From assembly GCA_029891345.1 (NCBI GenBank), contig CM057002.1, positions 22,306,795-22,370,794 on the forward strand: DNA of 64,000 nucleotides, written 5' to 3'. Positions 12,719-23,304 of this stretch are shown one piece after another. This DNA comes from Dryococelus australis (Eukaryota; Arthropoda; Insecta; Phasmatodea; Phasmatidae). Positions within the stretch are counted from its first letter, which is position 1. Each line of letters opens with the position of its first letter. A model generated the notes under the pieces. That model ran no database searches. It worked only from the letters and a program-made list of their open reading frames with translations, and was not told the origin of the DNA. The position numbers were made by a program, and so were the translations under genes.

Positions 12719-13117
12719 TCATAAGTTGTTCATATTCCGCTTCATCATTTTGAGTTTTAAATTGTTCACATTCACTTCGTGTTCCAGTTGAATCCTGAAC
12801 AAACTTTTTTTGAAATTTAGCTCCTCTCTTTTCATTTCCAGTTCTGTTTCCAATATTTTTCTTTTTAGTACGCGTTCTAATTGTATCGAAACCATGGTAT
12901 GCTTCTCTTTTATTTCACCTGCAAGTTTATACTTAGCACCACAACGTCCATAGCCGGTAGATTTTTCTTCTGAACGGGCACTGGCAGCTATATGTTCAAA
13001 AAATTCAGCAGTGTTGGCCTGTCTCTGAGAAATTGCGGAGCATTCCAACGCTTCTGAAGAAATTTCCTCACTTTGCACAGTTTCGTTAGCTTGTACAAAT
13101 TCTAGAATCACTGGTAC
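12719..13117 (-). CDS. Unrecognised coiled-coil gene, terminal coding exon, copy 1
   Basis: The exon follows an acceptor (tttctttgatgtgcag on -) and runs in frame from VPVILEFVQANET to a TGA stop, about 132 codons. The last 50 residues (LKRKILETELEMKREELNF, then FRIQLEHEVNVNNLKLKMM) are charged with heptad-like spacing, so a coiled coil is likely. The first part is acidic and serine-rich. A second copy at 28909-29322 has the same acceptor, frame and stop region with roughly two thirds of residues identical and the tail best conserved. I do not recognise the family. The tail resembles C-terminal helices of MADF or Myb/SANT-like insect proteins, but that is only an impression. Upstream exons are uncertain; the promoter-like region near 14.6 kb is a candidate start. 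Confidence 0.55.
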   Translation of the reverse strand, partial: VPVILEFVQANETVQSEEISSEALECSAISQRQANTAEFFEHIAASARSEEKSTGYGRCGAKYKLAGEIKEKHTMVSIQLERVLKRKILETELEMKREELNFKKSLFRIQLEHEVNVNNLKLKMMKRNMNNL

Positions 13118-13288
13118 CTGCACATCAAAGAAAGGTGACAGTGACAATTGCAAAAACTATACCATCTGTATATTGATGCAAAATTCTCATTTTTTGGCAG
13201 CACGCTAGATTTCACCATTTTTTTTATAAACTCAAGCCGAAGCCATTTAATTATTGGCTCATGCAACAGTGAGGACCAACTTCCCTTT

Positions 13289-13612
13289 CTACTTGATTAG
13301 ATGTGATTCGGCCTTCCTGTATTTAATTGTTTCTGATTGGCTTAAAGCCATACTGGGCATGTCAAACAAACTGTCACAAGAAAAGCAATAAAAAGACACA
13401 TATTTGAAGTTTATTTTCTTGAAATAATAACACAAATTTTGCAGGTGTCTTGAGTGTAAGCAGACATCTAGAAAATTCACAAATACATTCGAGGGCAAGC
13501 TACACTTCAAACACACGTAACACTCATCTTTCTCTTTCAACTGAATCGCACTTTGTAAGACATGCCCTGCATGAATTAGAACCAATAACATGCAAGCAAT
13601 AAAGGACAGCAT
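13289..13612 (-). other. Segment conserved between the two duplication copies, possible upstream exon
   Basis: This - strand segment aligns with 31013-31312. In copy 2, an acceptor-like tttcttgcattttag precedes an open frame starting IGSNLSRTCLSNCDSVGRES. In copy 1 the same frame begins IGSNSCRACLTKCDSVERER and then hits a stop. The N-terminal CRACL is reminiscent of a ZAD zinc finger, but the later cysteines do not fit. Either a decayed exon or conserved non-coding sequence is possible. Confidence 0.25.
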
Positions 13613-14449
13613 CTCTTACTCCCTGGTCTGGCGTAAAACTGGAGCATCGGCAATGAATAGCTAACTGAGGCTTAAGTACACAAAAATTGTGCAGTCTAGC
13701 TCGTTGCCAAAAAAAATCTGTGAAATTTCTGAATTTCTATGTGGAAGCAGTGAATTTCTATATGGACTAGTATACAATATCAACAATGTTGCCCACAATT
13801 TCAATGCTGCACAACAAAATTGTATGCATTGTAAACACTAAAAAACATCAAAATACAGAGCTAGAGGTATCGTCAATTTTGGTAAAACACTATAATGACC
13901 TACTTGATTAAGTACGAATTTAAACGTAACGTAAGTACCATCTAAAAATAAAATCACGTTATGCTAAAAATCTTATATATAGTCTATTTGCGGTTTCCCC
14001 ACACATTTGAATCAAACTTTTGAAAATTCATCCAATGTATGAAATGTTTAATTATTTACTAAAAATTGTGTATCACAAGCATTTTATACTCGTTTTGACA
14101 TTTGGTAAAACTGAATTTCTACTTATCTTTTACATATAAATTATAATATGTCATTCATAATTAATATGAATAAAAACAGGGAGAAGAAATGTGTTACTGT
14201 ATATACTGTACCCCGCTTTTGCCAGATGGTCATGCGTTCATTAAGGGGTAATGCGTAGTTCAGAAATGGCAATACACACTATACAAAATACTACATTTAT
14301 TGACACTCAAAAGGCTTACAAGAAATGATGCATTAAAGGCATCTCAAACACTGAAATTTGTCTATTATTCAATACAGCTATCTTTACATTAAGTGATCAG
14401 AGTACAAGTTAATTCGAGTATAATATCGCTCTTAAGGAGCAGTCAGAGT

Positions 14450-14790
14450 AAGTCTCGCTATCCTTCGTCTCACGCAACCCAAGATGCCCAAACGGGATAT
14501 ATTTTTACCCTGTATTTCGTAGATGTAGCAACGTCGAGGCTCTCTCAACGGCGGCTTCCTCCACGCATCCTCTCGGCGGCAGCTCCACGGGCAGGGCCTC
14601 CAGCATAGGCGGAAACAAAGATGGCCACGAGCTACCACCGCTCACCCATTTTATAAGCTGGTGCCCGGCCCTGTTTGGGTAATCATTCCCCCAACTGTTT
14701 TCATAACTCAAGCTCTAGTTGACAAGGCCGACTTCCTCCCAGTGTTTGAGCTCGGCCTGGCAACCATTGCCTGCGACGATCACAGCAGTG
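14450..14790 (-). promoter_or_regulatory. CpG-rich island with TATA box, probable promoter
   Basis: The stretch is much richer in G+C and CpG than its surroundings. On -, a TTATAA TATA-like box lies at 14651-14656, followed 45 bases later by an ATG in the context CCGCCTATGC. This spacing allows a transcription start near 14620 and a very short leader. It lies upstream of the coiled-coil gene copy 1 on the same strand. A second ORF on + overlaps it without recognisable features. Duplication copy 2 has no equivalent island. Confidence 0.4.
14509..14606 (-). CDS. Candidate first coding exon downstream of the TATA box
   Basis: From the ATG at 14606 the frame reads MLEALPVELPPRGCVEEAAV, continues for 12 more residues and meets a possible donor (ACAGG|GTAAAA) that would leave phase 2. 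Base composition is unlike the surrounding AT-rich DNA. It could be exon 1 of the - strand gene that ends at 12719, but I could not trace a phase-consistent path of exons between them. The protein start is not one I recognise. Confidence 0.3.
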
Positions 14791-17700
14791 TATTGGTAAT
14801 GTTCTTATACAAAGTATTATTACACAGAGTGCACACAAATGTGGTACGTTGTTCCTTTGTTGTAATTTTATAGACTGGGTTAAGCTTTGTTAGTAGGGCT
14901 TCAGAAAAGTTAGAAGTAACTGTAAATGGATTATAGTAATTAGGTACAGTGTATTCTTGTATCCCTGATGAATATATAACACGTATAGTTCCCAACAAAA
15001 GTTCAAGACCATTAATAAATTTTTTTAAATACTTTCCTGGTTTTTAACTTTTGGTGCAATCAACATTATAAAATTTGTTAACATTAGTGTCAAAAACATT
15101 AACATGATTCAATGATTAAAATTGGTCAAACAATTTGCTAGTTATGATTTTTGAAATGATTGCATGAATACCAAACGATTACACACATTTTTGTGTAAAA
15201 AATTGTATTGACACAATTATTTTAGATATAAATTTGCAAACAATTTTGAAAAATTTTTGTTAACTGAACTCAAATTGTATAGAAAACTAGCTATAAATGT
15301 GCCAAAATTAAAAACTAAATATTTGTTTCTTGCCAGCTGAGTTAGCAAGATGGGGTTTCCAACATTAGTTCTCTTTCACTCGAGAGATAACATTAAAGGT
15401 TTGTTACTGGGAAATGATGATTATTGTGATCCATGTAGTGAAAAACAATTGCAGTGATAGTTTTGTGCCGTGGTTGTGTATAAAATGGGGGAAAATATGT
15501 ATTACCAAACATAACGTGGCAAATTGTTGGAATGAGTATGTATAGCAAAAAAACCAGAGATTGCAGCAGAGTTGGGCACTTCTAAGTCATATGTATCAAA
15601 CACTATAAATATAATTTCAAGTATGGTGCATAATACCCATGTAAAAGCAGTCTATTAAAAAACAGCAACACGTATTTGTATGCTACCTAATTTTCAGTAA
15701 AGTTTTTTGAAGAAGTATCAAATGGCTCCACAGTGTTTTCTTATTTCAATTATTGATTTATTTAGAAAACTGTGTACATTTGGAGTTTTCGCTTGCATCT
15801 TCCATGGTCCTAAACATTTGAAGCCTTCTGTATATGTGAATATTATGTTGGCTTTATCGAATGTTACTTCACATTTTAATGATAAACAATTGAGTTCATC
15901 ACTACACTTTGTATGTTAGAGTGTAGTATGTTTGAATATGGCTTAAGTAACAGTTAAATTCCATTATTGTTGTGCTTTGTAAGTTTGCAGTTTGTATCGC
16001 TGCATAATGCAAAATTATTTAGTTTTTCTTATGTGTCACTGTTTTATGTGAGAATACCTAAACTGTGAAACTGTAATGATCTGCAACTGTTATCCAATGT
16101 TTCACTACATACTGGCTCATTTACATGAGCCTCAGCTCGTAAAGGCAAATTGCTGTTATGTACTAAATAAATAAAAACCTATTCAACCCTTTTAGTATTC
16201 ATGTCCATTACAGTGTACATGTTGCAAAGAAGGAAATATATGACCAGGGCTGTACACAACTAGCATCATTGTCCCATGCAGTCAGTTTATTCCCTGTGGA
16301 TAATGTGATTTGTGCACATTTCCACAGCTCTTGCTTGCAAAAATGAAGCAACTGTTGGATCAAGATATGTACAGCATAAACCAAAATATTACTTGATCAC
16401 AATTGAAAACATAAATTAATACGGAATTGAAAGGGTTAAAAGCCCTCAGGATACTTAATCACGTAAGTTTCTGGTTAATGATACAAAAAACTTCAAACTC
16501 CACAAATTTTTTAGTATTGCGACACACACACAGACAGATAAAACTCACCAGGCCATTTTGTTAGTATGACAACATACGATCCAATACATTTACATGGAAT
16601 AAAAGCGCATCTCATAAGCCGATAATCCTCCTTTTAAAGCTTAGAAGACCGATTACAGTAGCCGGGAGTTGCGAGTACTGAAGAGACCCATTATTGCACA
16701 TGGGATTATGGCATTAAAAATGTAGTTTTTTTGTACATCCACTGATTAAAATTTTAGACATTTTGGGGTAAAATATGAATACGTTGTATTCATGATGAAA
16801 AGTCAAATTACAGCTACGGTATGCAAACGGACATGAATCCAAAACAACTTTGGTACTATCATGCCAGTTGATATGAATAATTTATTTATCTTCCAGTAGT
16901 TAAGCAAAAGCTGCAATTTGTATCATAATATCCCTGTACAATCAAATCTCAAAATTATGACTTTTAACAGTTTCCAGAAAAATTGTAGTTACTTTGAAGG
17001 AGTCGTAGTTTCATTTTGGACACATTCTGACACACCTCCACCCTTTACACACAAAAAATGCATAAAAATTTTACTCGGACCATTTTTGCATGGTTTTAGT
17101 GGCAAAATTATGCATTATATTTGTTAAATACAAATAAATGGTTCCGTGAAATGACTTGTAAGATCTACATGCTTGTAAGATTAAATTGGACATATTTTAA
17201 CGGACTTTGACCCCTGAAATGTCAAAAATGGTGTCCACTTTCAATTGGCTCTCAAGCAAAAATAACAAATTTTTAGTGAAATTTTAATTTATTTTAATAT
17301 TTTGAAGTCTTCTGAGAGACGTTATACCCTAGAAGAACATACAGGAAAAAGGAAGCCTAAACATAGGGCGCCAAACAGCTTTTAGCAAACTCAAGCTATG
17401 TTTTTACTGGCTTTTCTTGCAGGAAAATCAACCATTTTATTATTTAAATTATCAACTTATCACTGGTGCATTACCCGATCCTTTGTGGCCTTTATACACA
17501 CTCGACATACGGCTGGTAAACTGTAGATGTCCTAATGCAGTTGCAAGTGGCGTGGCTCCTTTCGCCGTCATGCTGAAGAAGCAGTGTACCAATGAGACCA
17601 AGTGACCTAGCCAAGGAGAATGGCAAGGGAATAGCGGTCAGCTTGCTCTCTATTTATCAACAGTTGCTCATGCACCCAGCCCCATCGATAATGTGCCCTG

Positions 17701-17867
17701 CATAGCCACGCCTAGCATTTTATTTTCTCCACATACACTAAGAGAAACCACTCCTAGCAGAGCAAAGGGCAGACTATGCCCCTTGTAAATGTTCTTATGT
17801 CTGCTGCCGTCAAAATATTTTACAAGCAGTTAGGAATATTTTTTGTCCTTGATTTCATTACGTATAG
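14791..17867. other. AT-rich intergenic or intronic sequence, nothing recognised
   Basis: About 3 kb of low-complexity AT-rich DNA. The frame at 17417-17605 is preceded by an acceptor-like ttcttgcag but shows no recognisable motif and no good donor. I see no element shared with the rest of the window. Confidence 0.35.
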
Positions 17868-18246
17868 CAGGGTTACCACTTTTTTTCCATTGAAAAAATT
17901 TCCTGACATTTCCCTGATTTCCAGACACAAATAATCTTTTTTTCCCTGACCTTTTGTTTTTTTTGGTAAGGATTGATGCCTTTGCAATGTAACACACTTT
18001 TACACCAAAATATTTACCTATCTTGCTCCCTATATATAAATTACAAAGAAAAATGCCTAAGCATTTAGTCTACAATCATCAAAACACTTTTATGCAATCC
18101 TGGTAGTGGTGCATGGTTGATGATAGAACTGCCAAATATATCATGGATATTACAGAATTCCCTGACATTCCTAACTTGTTCAAAATTCCCCGACAGTTTT
18201 CAATTTCCCTGACATTTGCCTGTTTTCCATACGAGTGACAACCATG
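17868..18246. mobile_element. hAT-like MITE with repeated ttccctgac motifs
   Basis: Left end CAGGGTTACCAC and right end, on the other strand, CATGGTTGTCAC, resemble hAT termini (CAGGGnTnnCAC). The interior carries several copies of ttccctgacatt near both ends, as in arthropod non-autonomous hAT-like repeats. No coding capacity. An 8-bp target duplication is not clear. Confidence 0.45.
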
Positions 18247-18377
18247 GTATAATTTATTACAGGTGCCTTTCCAGTGAAATATGTAGGTACGTATGAACCA
18301 CTTTTGTAAAATAGCTTTATCCACCACCTTTGGTAATAATGTTGAAGCACTGGAACACCACAAATATAATTTCAGTT

Positions 18378-19595
18378 GGCTGTGTTCTAATTAATTTAGT
18401 ATTCCAGTATTTTAGTATTTAGTAGTGTTAAATTCTGATGCAGTCGATAGTCACTTTTTCAGTGATGGTTGTGATTTGATATTTTAGAAAGTTACGTTAA
18501 ATACTAAAAACTTAATACTAAAATACCAAATACACAATTTTAGTCTATTAATTTGAGCCATGTGACGTTTCAGATAACTAAAAGTGCTAATTCAAATATA
18601 GCTAAGGCATGTGTTCCAACTGACAATTTCTAAATTTAATACTGTAGTTTGGTTTGGCTCAATTATAACACTGTCAACAGTAACTTGTTTAATGTGATGG
18701 TGGTATCTGTAGGGCAATGATGTAGATTGCAATTCTGCATTGCATAATACACACTATCTTGTATAGCATTTTCATGAGACTATTTTCATAAATAAATATA
18801 TTAATATCATGTGAAAAAATGCAGGTATACAATATATTTCTGGTTATGGTTACACTTGAATGTATCACCTATGTACACATGGTATAGTCCATATTCACGG
18901 TTACTTCCAACTTTTCTGAAACCCTGCTAAAGTTCTATTTCCACGATATACCTCTGCCTCATGCAAACAAAGCAAATGGGCCTCAAAAATTACACTGAAG
19001 TGAAAATGCACTGCATTCTTGCACACTCAGTGTGGTAGCATTTTGCTTAAGAACTATTTCTTACTAGGCATTACCAACACACGTTTTTCTCCCTGATTTT
19101 ATTCATATTAACTATAAATGAAATATAAGTAACAGTTCAATTTAACCATAAATTAGTTACTTTTATGTAAACTGAAGTATAATATGCTTCTGATACACGA
19201 TATATTTACGAAACAACCGAAAATGTCATACATGGGTTGATTTTTCAAAGGTTTGATTCAAACAGTGTCAAGAAAACAAGAATACACTGTACTAAAGTCA
19301 TTCATACAGTCATATATTTGTATTGTGTGAATTCATAAAAAAATATGCTATGTACAATATGAAGCTACCATCTCTGAAGTTTTTTTGTCATGTTACGATA
19401 AATCAAATACGGTGACAATTTGAGATTTGATAAAATTAGTATTTGGTCAGTTTTGTTATAAAATTAGTATTTGGTCAGTTTTGTTACATACTAAAAGCTA
19501 AATATTAAACTACCATATACATAATTATTAGTAGTATACTAAATTGTGTCACCTGACCATGTAGTAAACTATAAGTGCTTATTGGAACATGGCCT
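18378..19595. mobile_element. Possible TIR element, about 1.2 kb
   Basis: GGCTGTGTTCTAAT at the left matches, inverted, ATTGGAACATGGCC at 19582-19595. Inside, a segment of about 110 bp near 18490-18610 (ctaaaaacttaatactaaaa) is repeated in direct orientation near 19490-19595. No transposase is visible. Boundaries rest only on this short imperfect pair. Confidence 0.3.
19432..19486. repeat. Tandem duplication of a 27-28 bp unit
   Basis: The unit with aaattagtatttggtcag followed by ttttgtta occurs twice back to back without spacer. It looks like a recent local slippage event. Confidence 0.85.
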
Positions 19596-20058
19596 TAGTT
19601 GGTTTTGAGAAACACAAAAAAGAATAAAATGAGATAAATATGTCGCTGTTCGTACAGGTGCAAGTAATAAACACACTAGGCGAGTAAACATTTTTGGTGA
19701 AGACCACGTTACACTTGTATTTCCTGTAAAATAGAAAGTTATTCTTACACTCCAAAACAAATAATTGAAAGGTTTTGTTTTATTCCATCGTAGGTACTTA
19801 CTTTAGCTCCAACATACTTCTCATCAACGTTTCACTTCCAATCCTCTTGACGTGCTCCTACTACTTAATTCTCGTCTCCCCTGTGATCTCTGCCAGCCCC
19901 TTTATCTGTATTTTCTCTACTTCTTTCCCTCCTTGTTACTACCACCATGCTCCTTGCAAATTGCATGCCCAATGCCTCTTTTTATTAGGTACTTTGAGTG
20001 CCCCCAAATAGCAACAAGGCATTCATAGGGCACACTATTTATTCAAGAATTGGGAAGG

Positions 20059-20319
20059 GAGAGGAGAGTGCCAAAATTTGGGCAGTTGTTAACACCAAGG
20101 TCTTGAGAGCAAATGAGAGTGAAGTAAGGTGAACATGTAACAGTACTGGAATGCAAGAACAGGGGTAATGGGAGATCACCGAGAATATCCACCAACCACC
20201 AGCATTGTCTGACATGATTCTCACATGCAAAATCTGGGAGCGACCATGCCAGGAATCAAACCCAGTTTGCCTAAGTTGGAGGCGATGGGTAACCTAATCA
20301 CTACACCACCAAGGCCCGT
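20059..20319 (-). repeat. tRNA-derived SINE with perfect 11-bp target duplication
   Basis: AATTGGGAAGG flanks the element at 20048-20058 and 20320-20330. On - it starts CGGGCCTTGGTGGTGTAGTG, with an A-box-like TGGTGTAGTGATTAGG, and further in has a B-box-like GGGTTTGATTCC. It is the clearest copy for defining the family: tRNA-like head, then a generic region and a tail ending near GGGCAGTTGTTAACACC on +. Confidence 0.9.
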
Positions 20320-20330
20320 AATTGGGAAGG

Positions 20331-21653
20331 AATCAGCCAGGATCTGTATTACAAAACATCTCGGCATTCAGAAAACCAGACATTCCAGAAACCTAACTGA
20401 TCTAAAAAGTAGGAAATGCACGACTTTATCACAATGAAGGAATAGTAGGATCTTTTGATAAAGTAACCGTGGGTTGGCTCATTTTCATGCATATACACTA
20501 AGGTATCAGTTAACAGAAGCCTATCAATCAAATGTCTGGCTTAACCAAATAGTTTCTTCAAAAACGTTTAAACATTTAACATTTCTTAATTTTTTCTTGT
20601 TATTTTTTTGATTCAATACAAATTTATGTACTATACATTCAGTAGGCTTCGTATAATACAGTGCAATGCACATTTATAATATATACTATACAAACTTGAT
20701 GCTTTTATATGCAAATATGTTTAGTAAAATAAACCTACATTCATCAAATAAATTATTCTACACACTTAAAAACTTAATTTACTAACTCCACACCCTTACG
20801 TTATTGTTTTCGTTACAAAAAGAATATTGTAAATTATTCCAGAATAAAAGAATTTTTGTTTAACCGAATACCCACTGGTCCCATCAAGTTTGGTTAGATG
20901 AGATACTAGTGTAGTATTTTATGTTCTGAATTTGTTCAAAACCATGTGACCATGCTTCCAATTTTAGAACTAATAATATAAGTGGTGTACTATATGACTA
21001 AACGAAGAACCATTGCATATGGAACTAATATTATCATGTTGCAGCCAAATGGCTCACAACTTCTAGACTCATTATAATCACAACTGATAACCAAGTTTAC
21101 AATGTAATGGATAGTAATTTTTTAATCAGTCTATAATCTACACATCCTAAAAAAAAGGAAGTGGAAAAATCCTAACATACAACAGTTATATACATTGAAA
21201 TGAAATAATTTAGAAGGTATACAAAACTTAAAATGTACCCAAACAACAACAAATTGTTAAAATATCAATAATACTTTCGTGGACCTCATGTACACTATTA
21301 AAGACGTTAACACGCTAGACGGGATGTGGCCTTTATTTCTAAAGTGGCACTGTAACAAAGTTGTATGAATTTAAAAAATACAAGACAATTACTAAAGCTG
21401 ATATTCAAAGTAGGTCCACATCAACATATGAAAAAGATGCTCGAGCACTGAATGCTATGGTTAATCACTAATCAAGTATGCAAAAACATGGCAAATAATG
21501 ATAAGTTTCGCAAATTTTTAAATAAGATTATGTAATAAAAAAATAAAAAAACCCAGAGGTCTTTGCAGCAAATTAAAACTTTGGAATATAATATACTTCT
21601 TAATGTATCAAGAGGGAAAAAACCAGATATTTAGTAACTGCAATATTTGCACA
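20331..21653. other. AT-rich stretch, nothing recognised
   Basis: No reading frame, splice pair or repeat family that I can support. Short A/T runs only. Confidence 0.35.
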
Positions 21654-21899
21654 TACACTCACCAAAAAAAGTTTTGCATCACCCATGTACTATGTCGTAC
21701 ATGACTAAGATACAAATGGCCCTGAGGCATGTGGGTACTACATTTACAATATGTCCAGCTCACCACATTTTCAATATGTCCAACTTACCAAACCGAACGA
21801 AACACAATAATGTACAGAAAATAACATCTGTTTCATATGGGGTGATTTGCACATCACTCCTAATTCACGCTAATATGTGGTGGCACATCCCCTTGCTTG

Positions 21900-23075
21900 G
21901 ATACAGGCTATAATTCACAGTGGTGTACTGTCCACAAGATCAAGCCAGCCTTGGTCCAAGTTCTTCACTGGTGATCCTGCGTACGTCATACAGAGTACAT
22001 TGTCAGTCTGGATGTCCAGAAACAGCTCGTTTCGATCAATCCCAGATATGTTAGATGGTGTTTATGTCTGGGGAACAGGCAGGCCACTCCCACTGGGTGA
22101 TCCCAGCACAATGAAAGAAGGTGAGTGAGTGAAGAGATTTGGGCGGCTCTCGACAATGAGGTCTTGAGAGCTAATGGGGGTGAAGGTGAGTATGGAGTAG
22201 CGCCGGAATGCAGGGGCGCAGGAAACAGAAGATCTCCGAGAAAACCAGCCGACCAGCGGCATCGTCTGACAGGATTCCCACATGTGAAAATCCGGGGCCA
22301 TGGTGGGAGGCGAGTAGTCTAACCAATACACCACGCAGCCCCCAATGAAAGAAGGTGATCACGAGAACTGCATATGGACATGCATGTTATCTATCGTCCA
22401 TGAAGATGAAATCCTCTCCAAAGTGCTGGCAATACAGTTCCACGATTGGTTGCAGAATGTTGTTCCTGTGCTGTAGCATGTTTAAAGTGCCTTAAACAAC
22501 CACAAGAGGTGTACGGTAAACCCATGTAATGCCACCCCAGAACATCACTCCGCCACCAACTTGCTGCACATGTGGGACACTGTGTTGGAGGTGTGCACTG
22601 TTAACAGGTTGTCTCTAAATACGTTGTCTACAATTATTAGAGGTTAAACAAATCTGACATTTGCCTGTAACAGTATACTTCGTCAATCCTGGGACATCCA
22701 TGCAGCATGATTTTGTGCCCATCTGTAACAGTCTGCATTGTGTTGTGGAGTACAAGGTGAAACTTGTCATGGTCGTTGGGAACGCAGAATCACATAATGC
22801 AACCAAAATCTCACATTTAATGGGACACATGACATCCTGTAGCCCCCACGAACTCTGAATTCTGTACCAGAGCACTCAGCTAGGGGTTCCTCCTAGCCAA
22901 CAGTCGCAAATATTGATCAAAACCTGCAGTTGTTAAACGTGGATGGCTTGTGCGGGCCAAGTCCTCAACACTGTCAATCGGAACTGATTCCATATCCGCA
23001 TTTCCCTTAAGACTCCGGTGCACATGTCTAGCAACTTTCCTTTGATAAGATTTCTTCACGTAATGTAAGTTCATT
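21900..23075 (-). pseudogene. Tc1-like transposase relic
   Basis: Read on -, fragments appear in the order of a Tc1 transposase. First is a helix-turn-helix/linker part ending TSHPRLTTAGFDQYLRLLAR and RNP near 22880-22960. Next is GGVMFWGGITWVYRTPL near 22500-22560. Then comes QPIVELYCQHFGEDFIFMDD near 22395-22460, where the second catalytic aspartate region (FMDDN in the family) reads FMDDR. Beyond the SINE follows EWPACSPD near 22080. In-frame stops (after LVVV and after FMDDR) and shifts make it non-functional. The enzyme would cut and paste the element at TA sites in the nucleus. Confidence 0.8.
22125..22342 (-). repeat. tRNA-derived SINE with perfect 16-bp target duplication
   Basis: CAATGAAAGAAGGTGA occurs at 22109-22124 and again at 22343-22358, directly flanking the SINE. 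Body blocks (gaagagatttgggcggctct, gaggtcttgagagctaat) are close to what appears to be the family consensus. Part of the tRNA head near the B box is deleted (around 22295-22305). The insertion splits the Tc1-like transposase relic, so it is younger than that element. The perfect duplication suggests it is among the youngest insertions here. Confidence 0.92.
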
Positions 23076-23304
23076 ACACCGTTCCATACATACCTCTGAT
23101 GCTTCCTTGTTGATACTCTAACGTCAAGTGAAACACTGCAACCCTTTGTAGCGTGTCATTTGACCCATAGGTAGGGCTACACACAGCTGTCTGTATGTTT
23201 ACAAACAACGTACGGGGCGGCGCTCTGATCAGCACAGGAACTGTCACTACAGCCACTCACTGACACAACATATCAGGCTGATGCAAAACTTTTGTCGAAG
23301 TGTA

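Larger units (their letters stand above)
10660..13960. repeat. Segmental tandem duplication, copy 1
   Basis: This block matches 26790-31610 in the same orientation with many small differences. Landmarks are aaaaatgtaactac at 10674 and 26805; ctggctttgctagtga at 10907 against 28032; the block at 11716-11940 against 28150-28370; the coding exon at 12719 against 28909; and the segment at 13289-13940 against 30950-31590. Copy 1 carries a SINE at 11300-11487 that copy 2 lacks. The match fades at about 10660 and 13960. Confidence 0.75.
21656..23302 (-). mobile_element. Tc1/mariner element with TA target site, interrupted by a SINE
   Basis: The ends CACTCACCAAAAAAAGTTTT and, inverted, CACTTCGACAAAAGTTTTGC continue as GCATCA and are flanked by TA at 21654-21655 and 23303-23304. 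This matches a widespread insect Tc1-like family whose termini contain TTTTGCATCA. The - strand holds a decayed transposase, described separately. A SINE at 22125-22342 splits it. Confidence 0.85.

Noticed and set aside
20225-20325. tRNA gene-like sequence with A and B boxes on -
   Set aside because: It is the head of a SINE with target duplications; the cloverleaf is not intact and similar heads recur in other copies.
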